Assembly (NCBI GenBank): GCA_947364595.1
Contig: CANATJ010000006.1
Span: 1 to 39,183, forward strand
Length of the DNA: 39,183 nucleotides
Direction of reading: 5' to 3'
Source of the DNA: an uncultured Bacillota bacterium
GTDB taxonomy: Bacteria; Bacillota_I; Bacilli_A; RF39; UBA660
Positions 25,179 through 34,156 of this stretch are shown here, piece after piece. A program made the position numbers and the translations under genes. Each line of letters begins with the position of its first letter. The first letter of the stretch is position 1. Below the pieces are notes generated by a model, which worked only from the letters and a program-made list of their open reading frames with translations, was not told the origin of the DNA and did not search any database.

Positions 25179-25786
25179 ATTTTTAAGTTACGTTTTTTAG
25201 ATTTAACATCATAAGTAAGTGTCGTTTTAGCATTATTCACACCATCAATTTCCTCTTTTATTAATTCACGTTTAAAATCATTTAAAATTTTTCTTTGTTG
25301 AATTAAATCAAAATTAGAAAACATTTTTATTTGATCATCATTTGCTCCATATTCCAAAGCCTCACGTGTCATATGCATATCATAACTTGAAATATATATA
25401 GATGCATATGTATTTACTTGATCAATATCTAAACCGTTTAATAGTCCAGAAAAAATTTCATCTAACTGTAAATAATCAAAATCTAGCTTTAAATAATGTT
25501 TAACTATTTTCTTACTTAACCCATTTAGTAAAGCTTTTTCTGCTTGTTTCATTTGATAATAATCCAATTGTTCTAATGCATAAGCCTTAACTTTTTTTAT
25601 TGAAAGTCCCTCTTCTAAACCTTCACGCATCGCCATCATTTGACCATAATCAAATCTTGTATCAGCATACACACTTACTTGCTTAAAAGAAAGTCCATTT
25701 TCCAAACCTTTTATAATTTCAGACGTTTGTAATTCATCAAATTCTCTTAAAAATTTATTTGAAAAATCAAAATTATTTTTTGCCAT
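25163..25786 (-). CDS. Protein of five 29-residue helical repeats
   Basis: The 207-residue protein is built of units of exactly 29 residues at 16-44, 45-73, 74-102, 103-131 and a weaker one at 132-159. A consensus of the type FDYxQMxxIxxGLxNGLSxxxVKxYA repeats in each. Each unit looks like two short helices, suggesting a solenoid for protein binding. No signal peptide or membrane helix is seen, so it is cytoplasmic. The C-terminus is basic (KSKKRNLKIKS). GGGGAG precedes the ATG at 25786; the longer in-frame start lacks a site. Similar repeats occur in uncharacterised Firmicutes proteins as far as I recall. No function can be assigned. Confidence 0.75.
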   Translation of the reverse strand: MAKNNFDFSNKFLREFDELQTSEIIKGLENGLSFKQVSVYADTRFDYGQMMAMREGLEEGLSIKKVKAYALEQLDYYQMKQAEKALLNGLSKKIVKHYLKLDFDYLQLDEIFSGLLNGLDIDQVNTYASIYISSYDMHMTREALEYGANDDQIKMFSNFDLIQQRKILNDFKRELIKEEIDGVNNAKTTLTYDVKSKKRNLKIKSLF

Positions 25787-25812
25787 AAAATTTCTCCCCT
25801 TACAAGTATATG

Positions 25813-25841
25813 ATATTAACACTTAAAGTAAAAATTGTCAA
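25813..25841 (-). promoter_or_regulatory. Promoter of the 29-residue-repeat gene
   Basis: On the minus strand a perfect TTGACA (25841-25836), 17 bases, TAATAT (25818-25813). Confidence 0.75.
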
Positions 25842-25867
25842 ATTCATAATTTTTTTAAATAATATAT

Positions 25868-25897
25868 AAAAAAAGACTTGTTATTTCTAACAAATCT
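25868..25897 (-). terminator. Terminator of the BAX-inhibitor-1 family gene
   Basis: On the minus strand AGATTTGTTA (25897-25888), loop GAAA, TAACAAGTCT (25883-25874), then seven T. One G-T pair. Confidence 0.85.
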
Positions 25898-25899
25898 GA

Positions 25900-26541
25900 T
25901 TATCTTTCTTTTCCAAATAAATTTAATAAATCTATAAATAAATTTATAAAATCAAGATATAATTCAAATGCAAAAATTATAGCCATATTATCTGAAGTAA
26001 AACCTTCTTCATTTGCTTTTTTAAGCTTTTGCATATCATAAGCAATATAACCCATAAATATCAAAGCTGAAACAGCACACATAACCATATCTAATGTATT
26101 ATTCATAACAAACATATTTACTACTTGTAAAATTATTACAACAAGTAAACTCATAAATAAAAGTGTTCCAAATTTACTTAAATCAAGTTTTGTTGTCTTT
26201 CCAATAATTGCAAAAACCCCAAATATAATAGCCGTTACTAAAAATACAAATAAAATTGAATCTAATTTAAAAATTATAAATAAACTTGAAAAAGTAACAC
26301 CCGTTAAAATTGTATATACTGTATAAAGTATCTTAGCAGTAACACTACTCATCTTATGAATTCTTGCACTTAACACAATGGCAATAACAATCTGGGCGAT
26401 AAAAATAAATAAATATCCAGAACTACCAAATATTCTTACTAAAAGTTCAGGACTATTCATAAAAATTAATCCACTTCCAAAAGTTATTAGTAAACCAATA
26501 AATAGCCATCCAAATACATTTGAATAAAAATTATTTTTCAT
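25900..26541 (-). CDS. BAX inhibitor-1 / YccA-YbhL family membrane protein
   Basis: This is a 213-residue protein with seven hydrophobic helices. Family features include the ARIHKMS loop, TGVTFSSLF, and a C-terminal GYIAYDMQKLKK followed by FELYLDFINLFIDLLNLFG with Asp residues in the last helix. In Bacillus the related YetJ is a pH-sensitive calcium leak channel; that role is inferred from the family. AGGAGG precedes the ATG. Own promoter and terminator flank it. Confidence 0.92.
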   Translation of the reverse strand: MKNNFYSNVFGWLFIGLLITFGSGLIFMNSPELLVRIFGSSGYLFIFIAQIVIAIVLSARIHKMSSVTAKILYTVYTILTGVTFSSLFIIFKLDSILFVFLVTAIIFGVFAIIGKTTKLDLSKFGTLLFMSLLVVIILQVVNMFVMNNTLDMVMCAVSALIFMGYIAYDMQKLKKANEEGFTSDNMAIIFAFELYLDFINLFIDLLNLFGKER

Positions 26542-26569
26542 CGTCTATCCTCCTATCATCTACAATCCA

Positions 26570-26598
26570 ATTATACTAAATATATACCAAATTGTAAA
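26570..26598 (-). promoter_or_regulatory. Promoter of the BAX-inhibitor-1 family gene
   Basis: On the minus strand TTTACA (26598-26593), 17 bases, perfect TATAAT (26575-26570). Confidence 0.8.
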
Positions 26599-26600
26599 AT

Positions 26601-27254
26601 TTAAAGGTCAAGCAAACTATTTATGATTTTATATTTAGAAATCATATTATTATCCCTATCCATAAGTAAAACATTAAACCCTTTTAAAATAGCAATATCT
26701 AATAATTCTTCATTATCATCAACAAAAATAGCTTCACCTTCTAATATATTATATTCATTGATAGGATAATTAAAAAAACTTTTATCCTTTTTCTCTTCCC
26801 CATAAATAGATGATATATATACTTTTTCAAAATAATCAAAAATACCTTCATTTTTCATAATTCTAATAGCACAAGGCCAATTATCCGATAACATTAGTAA
26901 CTTATACTTTTTAGATAATCTTTTTAATTCAGATTTAACATCATCATAAAACTTATATTTGCTATCATTATAAGTTATATCAAAACTAATTTTACTAAGA
27001 TCATCCTTACTTATTTTATAACCAATTTTTTTAAATATATTATCATAAAAATCATAAAACATTTTATATTCTTCTTCTAAATTAATAACTTTTCTAGATA
27101 AAATATAATTATATTCTTCCATAGCCAACAAAATTTTTTCCTTATCTAAATTCATCGAATTAATCATATCTAAAAACAATGGTGTTATAAACCAATATCC
27201 TGTAACTGGATATGCCAAAACTTTACCAAAATCCAATATCAAATATTTTGCCAT
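26601..27254 (-). CDS. HAD-superfamily hydrolase (YihX / sEH-N-like)
   Basis: The 217 residues carry HAD motifs: motif I LDFGKVL with nucleophile Asp8 and Gly10 in place of the second Asp, motif II LMLSDNW, a Lys in YGEEKKDKSFF and motif IV IFVDDN. Replacement of the second Asp is seen in the soluble-epoxide-hydrolase-N/YihX branch. A helical cap occupies about residues 15-95. Substrate unknown; a sugar or other phosphate is possible. AGGAGG precedes the ATG, with a promoter at 27303. Confidence 0.8.
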   Translation of the reverse strand: MAKYLILDFGKVLAYPVTGYWFITPLFLDMINSMNLDKEKILLAMEEYNYILSRKVINLEEEYKMFYDFYDNIFKKIGYKISKDDLSKISFDITYNDSKYKFYDDVKSELKRLSKKYKLLMLSDNWPCAIRIMKNEGIFDYFEKVYISSIYGEEKKDKSFFNYPINEYNILEGEAIFVDDNEELLDIAILKGFNVLLMDRDNNMISKYKIINSLLDL

Positions 27255-27302
27255 ATATCCTCCTTTTGCAGCGATAACATATTTAGCTTTTGTTTATCTA
27301 CT

Positions 27303-27330
27303 ATTATAACCCTATAATAGAAAATATCAA
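27303..27330 (-). promoter_or_regulatory. Promoter of the HAD hydrolase gene
   Basis: On the minus strand TTGATA (27330-27325), 16 bases, perfect TATAAT (27308-27303). Confidence 0.7.
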
Positions 27331-27350
27331 ATTTCCTAAATTATATATTG

Positions 27351-28181
27351 CTACATCTTTTTACAATTAGTCATTAAATATTGATTGCTATTCAAACATT
27401 TTAAATCATTATTATTTAATATTTTTATTTGTGATATCGCTATTTTATTCAACCTTTCTAGTCTTATTGATTGACTTAAACCATCATTAATAAATACAGA
27501 ATTAAGACTTTCTAAATTAGCTAAACAAATCAACTCATTTATAGAAGCATAATCTCTAATATTACCAACTAAATTAGTATTTTTAATTTTCCATTCCCTA
27601 GCTGTGATACCAAATAAAGCCATGTTTAATACATCCGCTTCTTCAGCATAAACATATTCAATCTGTTCCCTCGTTAATTCTGCAGGTATTAAATTTTGTC
27701 TTATAGCATCAGTATGAATTTTATAATTAATTTTTGATAGTTCTCTTTTAGCATCCCACCCAAGTTGTTTTTGCTCCTCTTTTTTTAATCTCTCAAATTC
27801 CTTAATTAATAATAATTTAAACTTTGGACTAATCCACATTCCAAATTCAAAAGCAATATCTTTATGGGCATAAGTTCCACCATATCTCCCTGCCTTAGAA
27901 ATTATTCCAATAGCATTAGTTTTTTGAACCCATTGTTTAACACTTAATTTATAACTATTTAAACCTGCTTGACTTTTAATTATGGCAAATTCGCCATAAT
28001 TAAAATTAGAATTGTGTAATTCCTCCCAAATGCCTAAAAATTCAATAGTATTTCTATTCCTTAACCAATCTGTTACAAAGAAACTACCATCTTTAGATTT
28101 TATCATATCCGTTATTGATATATAATCCTCATCATCTACCTTTATATAATCAATTGTTTGATTATTTACCTTTAATTTCAT
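27351..28181 (-). CDS. KilA-N domain protein
   Basis: The 276 residues begin with a KilA-N DNA-binding-type domain typical of phage and mobile-element proteins: DYISITDMIKSKDG, VTDWLRNRNTIEFLGIWEEL, the KQWVQKTNAIGIISKAGRYGGTYAH core and AFEFGMWISPKFKLLLIKEF. The C-terminal half (about 145-276) is helical and unclassified. GGAGG precedes the ATG at 28181. No integrase, capsid or other phage gene is adjacent, so it is a lone cargo or remnant gene. Horizontal origin is likely from the family but not shown by composition. Confidence 0.88.
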   Translation of the reverse strand: MKLKVNNQTIDYIKVDDEDYISITDMIKSKDGSFFVTDWLRNRNTIEFLGIWEELHNSNFNYGEFAIIKSQAGLNSYKLSVKQWVQKTNAIGIISKAGRYGGTYAHKDIAFEFGMWISPKFKLLLIKEFERLKKEEQKQLGWDAKRELSKINYKIHTDAIRQNLIPAELTREQIEYVYAEEADVLNMALFGITAREWKIKNTNLVGNIRDYASINELICLANLESLNSVFINDGLSQSIRLERLNKIAISQIKILNNNDLKCLNSNQYLMTNCKKM

Positions 28182-28228
28182 ATTTGTTTTCCTCCTTACT
28201 AATAATTCAAAATAATATCGATCAATAA

Positions 28229-28240
28229 TTACCTACTCAT
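28229..28240 (-). other. Possible three-codon leader ORF before the KilA-N gene
   Basis: On the minus strand AAAGGAGG (28258-28251) is followed ten bases later by ATG AGT AGG TAA. The strong ribosome site with an immediate stop may be a minimal upstream ORF or the remains of a lost gene. Confidence 0.25.
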
Positions 28241-28262
28241 TAATACCAATCCTCCTTTAAAC

Positions 28263-28292
28263 AAAAAAAGATATACCTTATAAAGGTATATC
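28263..28292 (-). terminator. Terminator or attenuator between rlmD and the KilA-N gene
   Basis: On the minus strand GATATACCTT (28292-28283) pairs with AAGGTATATC (28279-28270), followed by seven T. It is about 140 bases beyond the rlmD stop, so it either ends a long rlmD 3' region or attenuates a transcript entering the KilA-N gene. No other feature is evident in the 28182-28430 gap. Confidence 0.8.
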
Positions 28293-28430
28293 CCGAATAG
28301 ATATATTTTTTCTTGCCTTAAAAATATAAATTATCGACCAAATTGTAAAGTATTAACACATGGCAAGTTAATTAATACATATTTATTTTATCAAAATAAT
28401 AATTTAATTTCAAATATTTTGTTATATATC

Positions 28431-29615
28431 TTACTTTCGCATCAATAATGCAACATTTTCAACATGATAAGTAAATGGGAACATATCAAATGGAGTTACA
28501 GAAACAATATTATAATTATCTTTTAATAATGATAAATCTCTAGCTAAAGTAACAGGATCACAAGAAACATATACTAATACCTCAGGATAAATTTTTAAAA
28601 TGTCTGAAATTGCCTTTTTAGATAACCCTGCTCTTGGGGGATCAACAACTACATAGTCTGCTTTCAAACCATGTATTTCTTTACTAACATCACCACATAT
28701 AAACTTCACATTATCTAGTTTATTTAGTACTTTATTTTTATTGGCACACCTAATAGCTTCTTTATTAATTTCTATACCTACTACATTCTTAAAATATTTA
28801 CCCAAAAACAAAGTAATAGTTCCTGTACCACAATATAAATCTAAAACTGTTTTATTCTTATCTTTAGGTAAATACTCTAAAACCTTATCATATAACTTTT
28901 CCATCACATTACAATTAACTTGGAAAAAAGAATCCTTAGATACTAAAAACTTTAAATCTTTAATTGATGCTAAAACAAATTCATCACCATAAACTAACTT
29001 ACCATCCATATATATAGACTTTGCATACTTTTTTAAATTATCTATATTCATCTTTCCATCAATAACAATCATTACCTGATCAAAATCTTTAATTACAATT
29101 TCCTTTACCAACGATAAATCCTCACTATTAAGGGCAGAAATAATTTCATTAATCCTATCACTAGCAAGTAAACATTTATCAATACCAATAAAATCATTTG
29201 AACCATTTTTATAATATCCAACACCATTTTTAACCTTTAAAGTAATTTTATTTCTATATCCGTAAATAATATCACTAGGAACAATTTTTAACTCGTCCAA
29301 AGAAACATGTGCAAATTTGTTTAAAATTTCCTTAACCTTTTCCTCTTTATATTGCAAAGTTTTTTCATACTTAAAACACTTAAGAGCACATCCACAATCA
29401 TTATAAGGACATTTAGAATTAATTCGATCATCAGATCTTTTAACAATTTCTAAAACCTTACCAATCATAAATTTCTTTTTTACTAAAACAACTTCAATAT
29501 ATGCCTCTTCATCTGGAAGTAATCCTGGAACAAAAATAACCTTTCCATTACTTCTTACTAAACCACGTCCATAATGATCTAACTTCTCACATTTTACTAA
29601 TAACTTTTCATTCAT
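28431..29615 (-). CDS. rlmD: 23S rRNA (uracil-C5)-methyltransferase, RlmD/RumA family
   Basis: This SAM-dependent enzyme makes 5-methyluridine in rRNA. The 394 residues have an N-terminal TRAM domain (CEKLDHYGRGLVRSNGKVIFVPG), an iron-sulfur Cys cluster in CPYNDCGCALKCFKYEKT, the SAM site LDLYCGTGTITLFL, VDPPRAGL and the catalytic Cys in YVSCDPVTLARDL. The last motif has Asp where SCNP is usual. GGAGTGGGATATA precedes the ATG at 29615, five codons inside the longest frame. The precise uridine target (for example 1939 or 747) cannot be decided here. Confidence 0.9.
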   Translation of the reverse strand: MNEKLLVKCEKLDHYGRGLVRSNGKVIFVPGLLPDEEAYIEVVLVKKKFMIGKVLEIVKRSDDRINSKCPYNDCGCALKCFKYEKTLQYKEEKVKEILNKFAHVSLDELKIVPSDIIYGYRNKITLKVKNGVGYYKNGSNDFIGIDKCLLASDRINEIISALNSEDLSLVKEIVIKDFDQVMIVIDGKMNIDNLKKYAKSIYMDGKLVYGDEFVLASIKDLKFLVSKDSFFQVNCNVMEKLYDKVLEYLPKDKNKTVLDLYCGTGTITLFLGKYFKNVVGIEINKEAIRCANKNKVLNKLDNVKFICGDVSKEIHGLKADYVVVDPPRAGLSKKAISDILKIYPEVLVYVSCDPVTLARDLSLLKDNYNIVSVTPFDMFPFTYHVENVALLMRK

Positions 29616-29640
29616 TATATCCCACTCCAAAAAAATTATA

Positions 29641-29670
29641 ACATATTCTTAAGCATTATCGGACATAATA
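29641..29670 (+). promoter_or_regulatory. Candidate forespore (SigG/SigF-type) promoter of the ger operon
   Basis: ACATA (29641-29645), 18 bases, CATAATA (29664-29670) fits the forespore-sigma pattern GHATR-N17/18-CATNNTA except the first base. The GAAGGG ribosome site and ATG (29693) follow at normal distance. The A+T-rich background makes chance matches common. Confidence 0.5.
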
Positions 29671-29692
29671 TAAAAAGAAAAGAAGGGATTTT

Positions 29693-31153
29693 ATGGAAAA
29701 AATAGAAAAAAACGCAAAACAAGTTATCGAAAAAATTAAAAATCTATATGGAAATAGTCCAGATATTAACACAAGATTAATAAACATAAAAGGAACCAAT
29801 ATTGGATGCATATTCTTAGAAAGTTCCTCTAGTGCCAGTACAATCAGTGACTTTATAATCAAAGGCATCGATTATGTGGCAAAAAAAACAATATTCGATA
29901 ACATCTTTGAAAAATTAGAAAATAAATTATTCAATAGTCAACTATTTACCATAAACGATTTTTCACAATTTTCTTACTATCTATCTAGCGGGTTTACAAT
30001 TATTGTCGTTGATGGTAATGATAAAGCCATAGTTATGGAAACAAGAGCTAATTTAGATAGAGGAGTAACCGAATCAACAAGCGAACCAATAATAAGAGGC
30101 GCTAAAGACAGCTTTACAGAAAGTCATTCCAAAAACTTAGGTCTCATCAGAAAAAGAATAAAAGATCCAAATCTATGGTTTGAAGAAATAAAACTAGGAA
30201 GAAGAACACAAACTAGAGTAAGTATTGCCTATATAAATGATATAGCAGAAATAAAAACAGTAAAAAAAATTAAAAAAGCTTTAAAAAAAATCGACATTGA
30301 TGGAATTTTAGAAAGTGGTAATTTAAGAGATTATTTAACAACCAAAAGTTCAGTTTTTCCTCAACTTCAAAGTACTGAAAGACCAGACGTAGCCTGTCAA
30401 AGCCTTTTAAAAGGAAAAATAATTGTTCTAGTGGAAAATACTCCATTTACCCTTATACTACCAACCGTATTTATTGATTTTTTGCACTCTTCTGAAGATG
30501 AATATCAAAAATCAGCAAGTATTACCTTCACTAGAATTTTAAGACTTATAGCTTTAATCATAACCATATTTACCCCAGCTGTGTATATTGCCATAACAAC
30601 CTTTGATCAAAATACCATACCTGACAAGCTTTTAATATCTCTAGCCGTCCAACGTGAAGGAGTTCCCTTTCCAACCTCATTTGAAATAATATTTTTAATG
30701 ATAATATTTGAAATTTTAAGAGAAGGAGATATGCGAATTCCAAGCACTATGAGTGCTTCTATGAGTATAGTAGGTGCCCTAGTATTAGGACAAGCATCAG
30801 TTGATGCTGGTATCGTATCACCAATTAGTGTCATTGTTGTAGCCATAACTTCCATATGTGGACTTATTTTCTCAGACATTGATTTTACTAGTGGAATTCG
30901 TTCCTGGAGATTTTTATTTATAATTGGTTCAACCCTACTTGGATTTATTGGAATATTAGCTGTCACTATAATTCTAATAGTTAAACTAGTTTCACTTGAA
31001 AACTTGGGAACAAGCTACCTATCACCATTTACTCCATTAAATATTAAAGCTCAAAAAGATGCTGTTATTAAAATGTCTTCTACTAATATATTTGATAGAC
31101 CAAGTTATATAAGCAAGAAAAACATAACAAAACAAAAAAGAAAGGACGATTAA
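29693..31153 (+). CDS. gerAA: Spore germinant receptor, A subunit (GerA family)
   Basis: This inner-spore-membrane protein is the GerA-type subunit of a nutrient receptor. The 486 residues have a long soluble N-terminal domain (about 1-280) with VIVVDGNDKAIVMETR, GVTESTSEPIIRGAKDSFTE and NLGLIRKRI, then about five membrane helices with the conserved PFPTSFEIIFLMIIFEILREG, IPSTMSASMSIVGALVLGQ and SPISVIVVAITSICG. ATG at 29693. It is first of a three-gene operon in the order A-C-B, as in gerK of Bacillus. The germinant is unknown. Confidence 0.96.
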   Translation: MEKIEKNAKQVIEKIKNLYGNSPDINTRLINIKGTNIGCIFLESSSSASTISDFIIKGIDYVAKKTIFDNIFEKLENKLFNSQLFTINDFSQFSYYLSSGFTIIVVDGNDKAIVMETRANLDRGVTESTSEPIIRGAKDSFTESHSKNLGLIRKRIKDPNLWFEEIKLGRRTQTRVSIAYINDIAEIKTVKKIKKALKKIDIDGILESGNLRDYLTTKSSVFPQLQSTERPDVACQSLLKGKIIVLVENTPFTLILPTVFIDFLHSSEDEYQKSASITFTRILRLIALIITIFTPAVYIAITTFDQNTIPDKLLISLAVQREGVPFPTSFEIIFLMIIFEILREGDMRIPSTMSASMSIVGALVLGQASVDAGIVSPISVIVVAITSICGLIFSDIDFTSGIRSWRFLFIIGSTLLGFIGILAVTIILIVKLVSLENLGTSYLSPFTPLNIKAQKDAVIKMSSTNIFDRPSYISKKNITKQKRKDD

Positions 31154-31154
31154 T

Positions 31155-32327
31155 GTGAAAAAAGCAATATTAATAACTCTTATATGTTTCTTTCTATGTG
31201 GATGTGGCAACTATTCTGAATTAAATAATCTTGCAATAGTAACAGGCGTTGCCCTAGATAAAAAAGATGATAAATACGAGGTAAGCGTTCTTATAGCAAA
31301 TTCCCCAAAAGTCGACACAAGTAATAAAGAAGGTGAAGCCCAAACTACAGTTTATAGTGCAACTGGTAAAACCATTCCCGAAGCTGCCCAAGCCGTAGAA
31401 CAAAAAAGTCCCACGAAATTATATTTTGCCCACATAAATGTCGTTATTATTTCTGAAGCAATAGGAAAAGAAGGATATCTAAAAACTGCTGATTGGCTAA
31501 TAAGAACTCCTCAAACTAGAAAAAGATTTTATCTTCTTCAAGCTAAAGATAACAAAGCTAAAGATATTATTAAAATAATATCTCCATTAGAATCATTTCC
31601 CTCTCAAAACATAAAAACCCTAATAAATACCAATAGAAATTCAAAATCTATTGCCACAGCCGTAACCTATAGTAATTTTATTGGAAGAGCTTTAGAAAAA
31701 GGTTTTGATCCAGTATTATCATCTATTACTATTCATGGTGACGTAAAAAAAGGTAGTAAACAAGATAATCTAGAAACAACCGAACCAAAAACATACCTTA
31801 AACTAGGTCCCCTAGCCCTTTACAAAAAAGGAAAATTAATTGGTTATACAAGTAGTATTGATAGTCAATCAATAAATATTTTACGAAATGAAACAAAAGA
31901 AATAAGCTATACCTTAAAATACAAAAACGACTACATAAATATAGGATCCGATCAAATAAAAACTAAAACCACTTTAAAAAATCCAAACACAGTAGATATT
32001 AATGTAAGTGGTATTGGCAATATATACAGTATAGGCTCTGACATAAAAATTTCCGATTATAAAGAAATTCAAAAAATCGAAAAAAAATGGAACAAACAAT
32101 TAAAAAAAGATTTAGAAAAAATTATCAAAAAATTACAAACAGAATATAAAACTGATGTCTTAGGCTTTGGTAATAAAATATATAAACAATATCCTAACAA
32201 ATGGAAAAAATTAGAAAAAGATTGGAATGATAAATATTTTAAAGATGTAAAAGTAAATATAAATGTTGATTTAAAAATTGCCACTACTGGTTCATTAACT
32301 GAAACATTAAAGGAGGCAAATAAATGA
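31155..32327 (+). CDS. gerAC: Spore germinant receptor, C subunit (Ger(x)C lipoprotein)
   Basis: This is a 390-residue lipoprotein with a signal peptide ending in the lipobox LCGC, then the family start NYSELNNLAIVTGVALDK and the characteristic segments PTKLYFAHINVVIISEAIGKEG and WLIRTPQTRKRF. The start is GTG at 31155, right after the gerAA stop; the overlapping ATG is out of frame. The C-terminal part ends in a beta domain preceded by a Lys-rich helix (EKKWNKQLKKDLEKIIKKL). It overlaps gerAB by four bases. Confidence 0.95.
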   Translation: MKKAILITLICFFLCGCGNYSELNNLAIVTGVALDKKDDKYEVSVLIANSPKVDTSNKEGEAQTTVYSATGKTIPEAAQAVEQKSPTKLYFAHINVVIISEAIGKEGYLKTADWLIRTPQTRKRFYLLQAKDNKAKDIIKIISPLESFPSQNIKTLINTNRNSKSIATAVTYSNFIGRALEKGFDPVLSSITIHGDVKKGSKQDNLETTEPKTYLKLGPLALYKKGKLIGYTSSIDSQSINILRNETKEISYTLKYKNDYINIGSDQIKTKTTLKNPNTVDINVSGIGNIYSIGSDIKISDYKEIQKIEKKWNKQLKKDLEKIIKKLQTEYKTDVLGFGNKIYKQYPNKWKKLEKDWNDKYFKDVKVNINVDLKIATTGSLTETLKEANK

Positions 32328-33430
32328 AAAAAATTGGACTTTTAGAATATAATAGCTTAATTTGGTTTATAATAAGAGCCAGTTTTGTAGAATTAACTTC
32401 CTATTTATTAATAAGCGAAGTAAAACAAGATGCATGGTTAGCCGTTTTAATAGGAATTTTCATTGGTATAATCCCCGTAAGTTTAATGCTGTATTTTAAA
32501 AACAAATATCCAAATGATAACATCATAAGTTTAAATAATAAATTAGGATTTATAGGAAAAATCATCAATATAATTCTTTTAATAAGTGTTTTCATATTTG
32601 GTCTTACATCCTTTTGGGTATTAATTCACTTTATAAACTCCATAGTTTTATTTAACACATCACTATGGATAATAATTATAGCTTTCATAATTCCAATATG
32701 GTATATCAGTAGTAAAGATATCCATGTTATAGGAAAAACCGGATTACTAATGTTTTATGCAATGATTGCCTTTATTTTTATAATTCTAATAGGTCTTGCA
32801 AATAACATAGAATTTGACAATTTAATGCCTGTATTTAATCATAAAACTAGTAAAATTTTATATGCGTCTTTGATCTTTGTATCATTTGATATATTGCCAC
32901 TTTTCTTATTATCAATAATTCCTAAAGACAAAGTTAAAAATTATTCAAATAAAGCATCTTTAATATCATATATTCTAGCTTCATTATCAGTTTTAAATAT
33001 TATATTTTTAATAATATCTTGTCTAGGAATAGATTTAGCATCCCTTTATGAATATCCTGGATATCACCTTCTAAAACGTGTAAGTCTATTAGATATTGTA
33101 GATAGATTAGAAAATGTTTTATCACTAGAATGGCTATTTTCAACAATCATTCAAGTAGTAATAACTATTCATTTTATTACCCAAGGTATCAAAGAAATGT
33201 TTAAATCAAAAGAAAAAACAAATAACTACATAACAATAATTATTTGTTTAAGCTTTGCCATTATTAGTAATTTTATATTTAAAACACATGGAACTGAAAC
33301 AGTGTTTTTCAAAAACATATTACTTTATATTTTAATAGGATCATTTTTTATACTGCCACTTATAAGTTTAATTTGCTCACATTTTATTAATCACAACAAA
33401 AGCCAGAGAAACAATAATTGCAATAACTAA
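32324..33430 (+). CDS. gerAB: Spore germinant receptor, B subunit (GerB-type permease)
   Basis: This is a 368-residue polytopic protein of the amino acid/polyamine transporter-like GerB family, with about ten helices. Typical are the ISEVKQDAWLAVLIGIFIG region near the start and a YPGYHLLKRVSLLDIVDRLE loop in the middle. It is thought to form the germinant-binding site. The ATGA overlap with gerAC implies coupling. Its last 54 bases overlap the convergent gene ending at 33377, and no terminator is evident. Confidence 0.95.
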   Translation: MKKIGLLEYNSLIWFIIRASFVELTSYLLISEVKQDAWLAVLIGIFIGIIPVSLMLYFKNKYPNDNIISLNNKLGFIGKIINIILLISVFIFGLTSFWVLIHFINSIVLFNTSLWIIIIAFIIPIWYISSKDIHVIGKTGLLMFYAMIAFIFIILIGLANNIEFDNLMPVFNHKTSKILYASLIFVSFDILPLFLLSIIPKDKVKNYSNKASLISYILASLSVLNIIFLIISCLGIDLASLYEYPGYHLLKRVSLLDIVDRLENVLSLEWLFSTIIQVVITIHFITQGIKEMFKSKEKTNNYITIIICLSFAIISNFIFKTHGTETVFFKNILLYILIGSFFILPLISLICSHFINHNKSQRNNNCNN

Positions 33431-34156
33431 AATTGTAATAACAATAGTCATAAATATATTTGCCTTCTTTGGATTTTCATCACCTGTAATAAAATCAGAT
33501 TTATTAAGTTTTAAACTAGATGTAAAGAACGAATTATCCATAGTTTGTTCTTTTTTGTTTTCCTCTTTCAAAAATTCTTTAACATCCTTTATTTCCCCTA
33601 CTTTTGTATCATCGGCTTTTAAATCACTAAGTAAATCTGCTGCCAAATCCTCATCGCTTACTTTATTAAGCATGCTTGTATTCGTAATTGTTTCAATTAA
33701 ATCTTTAAGTTCTTCTTTATCATCACAATAATCTTCTTTATCAACATTATCGCGTAAATTAAGACCTTTTAAAATATCATAACTTGTATTTCTAAGAACT
33801 CTCTCCTTGTCATCAGGTTCTTTTGTTTCTTTAGCTTTATTTAAAATATCACGAATATCGTAAGTTCTATCAGTTTGTTGCGTATATCTTTTACTTATAA
33901 CAGGAAGTTCCTCTTGAGGTTTATCTTCACGAGTTAATTTGCGATATTTTCTTTCAATTTGATATTTTTCTCGATTATTAAGCATTTCTTTAACTTTGGT
34001 GATATCAACTTCATTTTCGTTATCTATGGATGCAATACCCTCAATATTACTATATTTACCGTATGAATATATACTATTATATAAATCCCTATTTTTACTA
34101 CTTCTAGAAGCACTCTTACCCTGATTTTTATAATAGCGTTCCATTCTAGATGCCAT
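33377..34156 (-). CDS. Tail-anchored membrane protein of unknown function
   Basis: The 259-residue protein is charged and mostly soluble (about 1-232), with many Lys, Glu and Asp, a predicted helical/disordered character and RMERYYKNQ near the start. It ends in a single C-terminal membrane helix (IFMTIVITILVIAIIVSLAFVV) and only a few residues beyond, so its bulk faces the cytoplasm. GAGGTGG precedes the ATG at 34156; the GTG nine bases upstream is part of that site. The 3' end overlaps gerAB tail to tail by 54 bases. Family not recognised. Confidence 0.75.
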   Translation of the reverse strand: MASRMERYYKNQGKSASRSSKNRDLYNSIYSYGKYSNIEGIASIDNENEVDITKVKEMLNNREKYQIERKYRKLTREDKPQEELPVISKRYTQQTDRTYDIRDILNKAKETKEPDDKERVLRNTSYDILKGLNLRDNVDKEDYCDDKEELKDLIETITNTSMLNKVSDEDLAADLLSDLKADDTKVGEIKDVKEFLKEENKKEQTMDNSFFTSSLKLNKSDFITGDENPKKANIFMTIVITILVIAIIVSLAFVVINKM

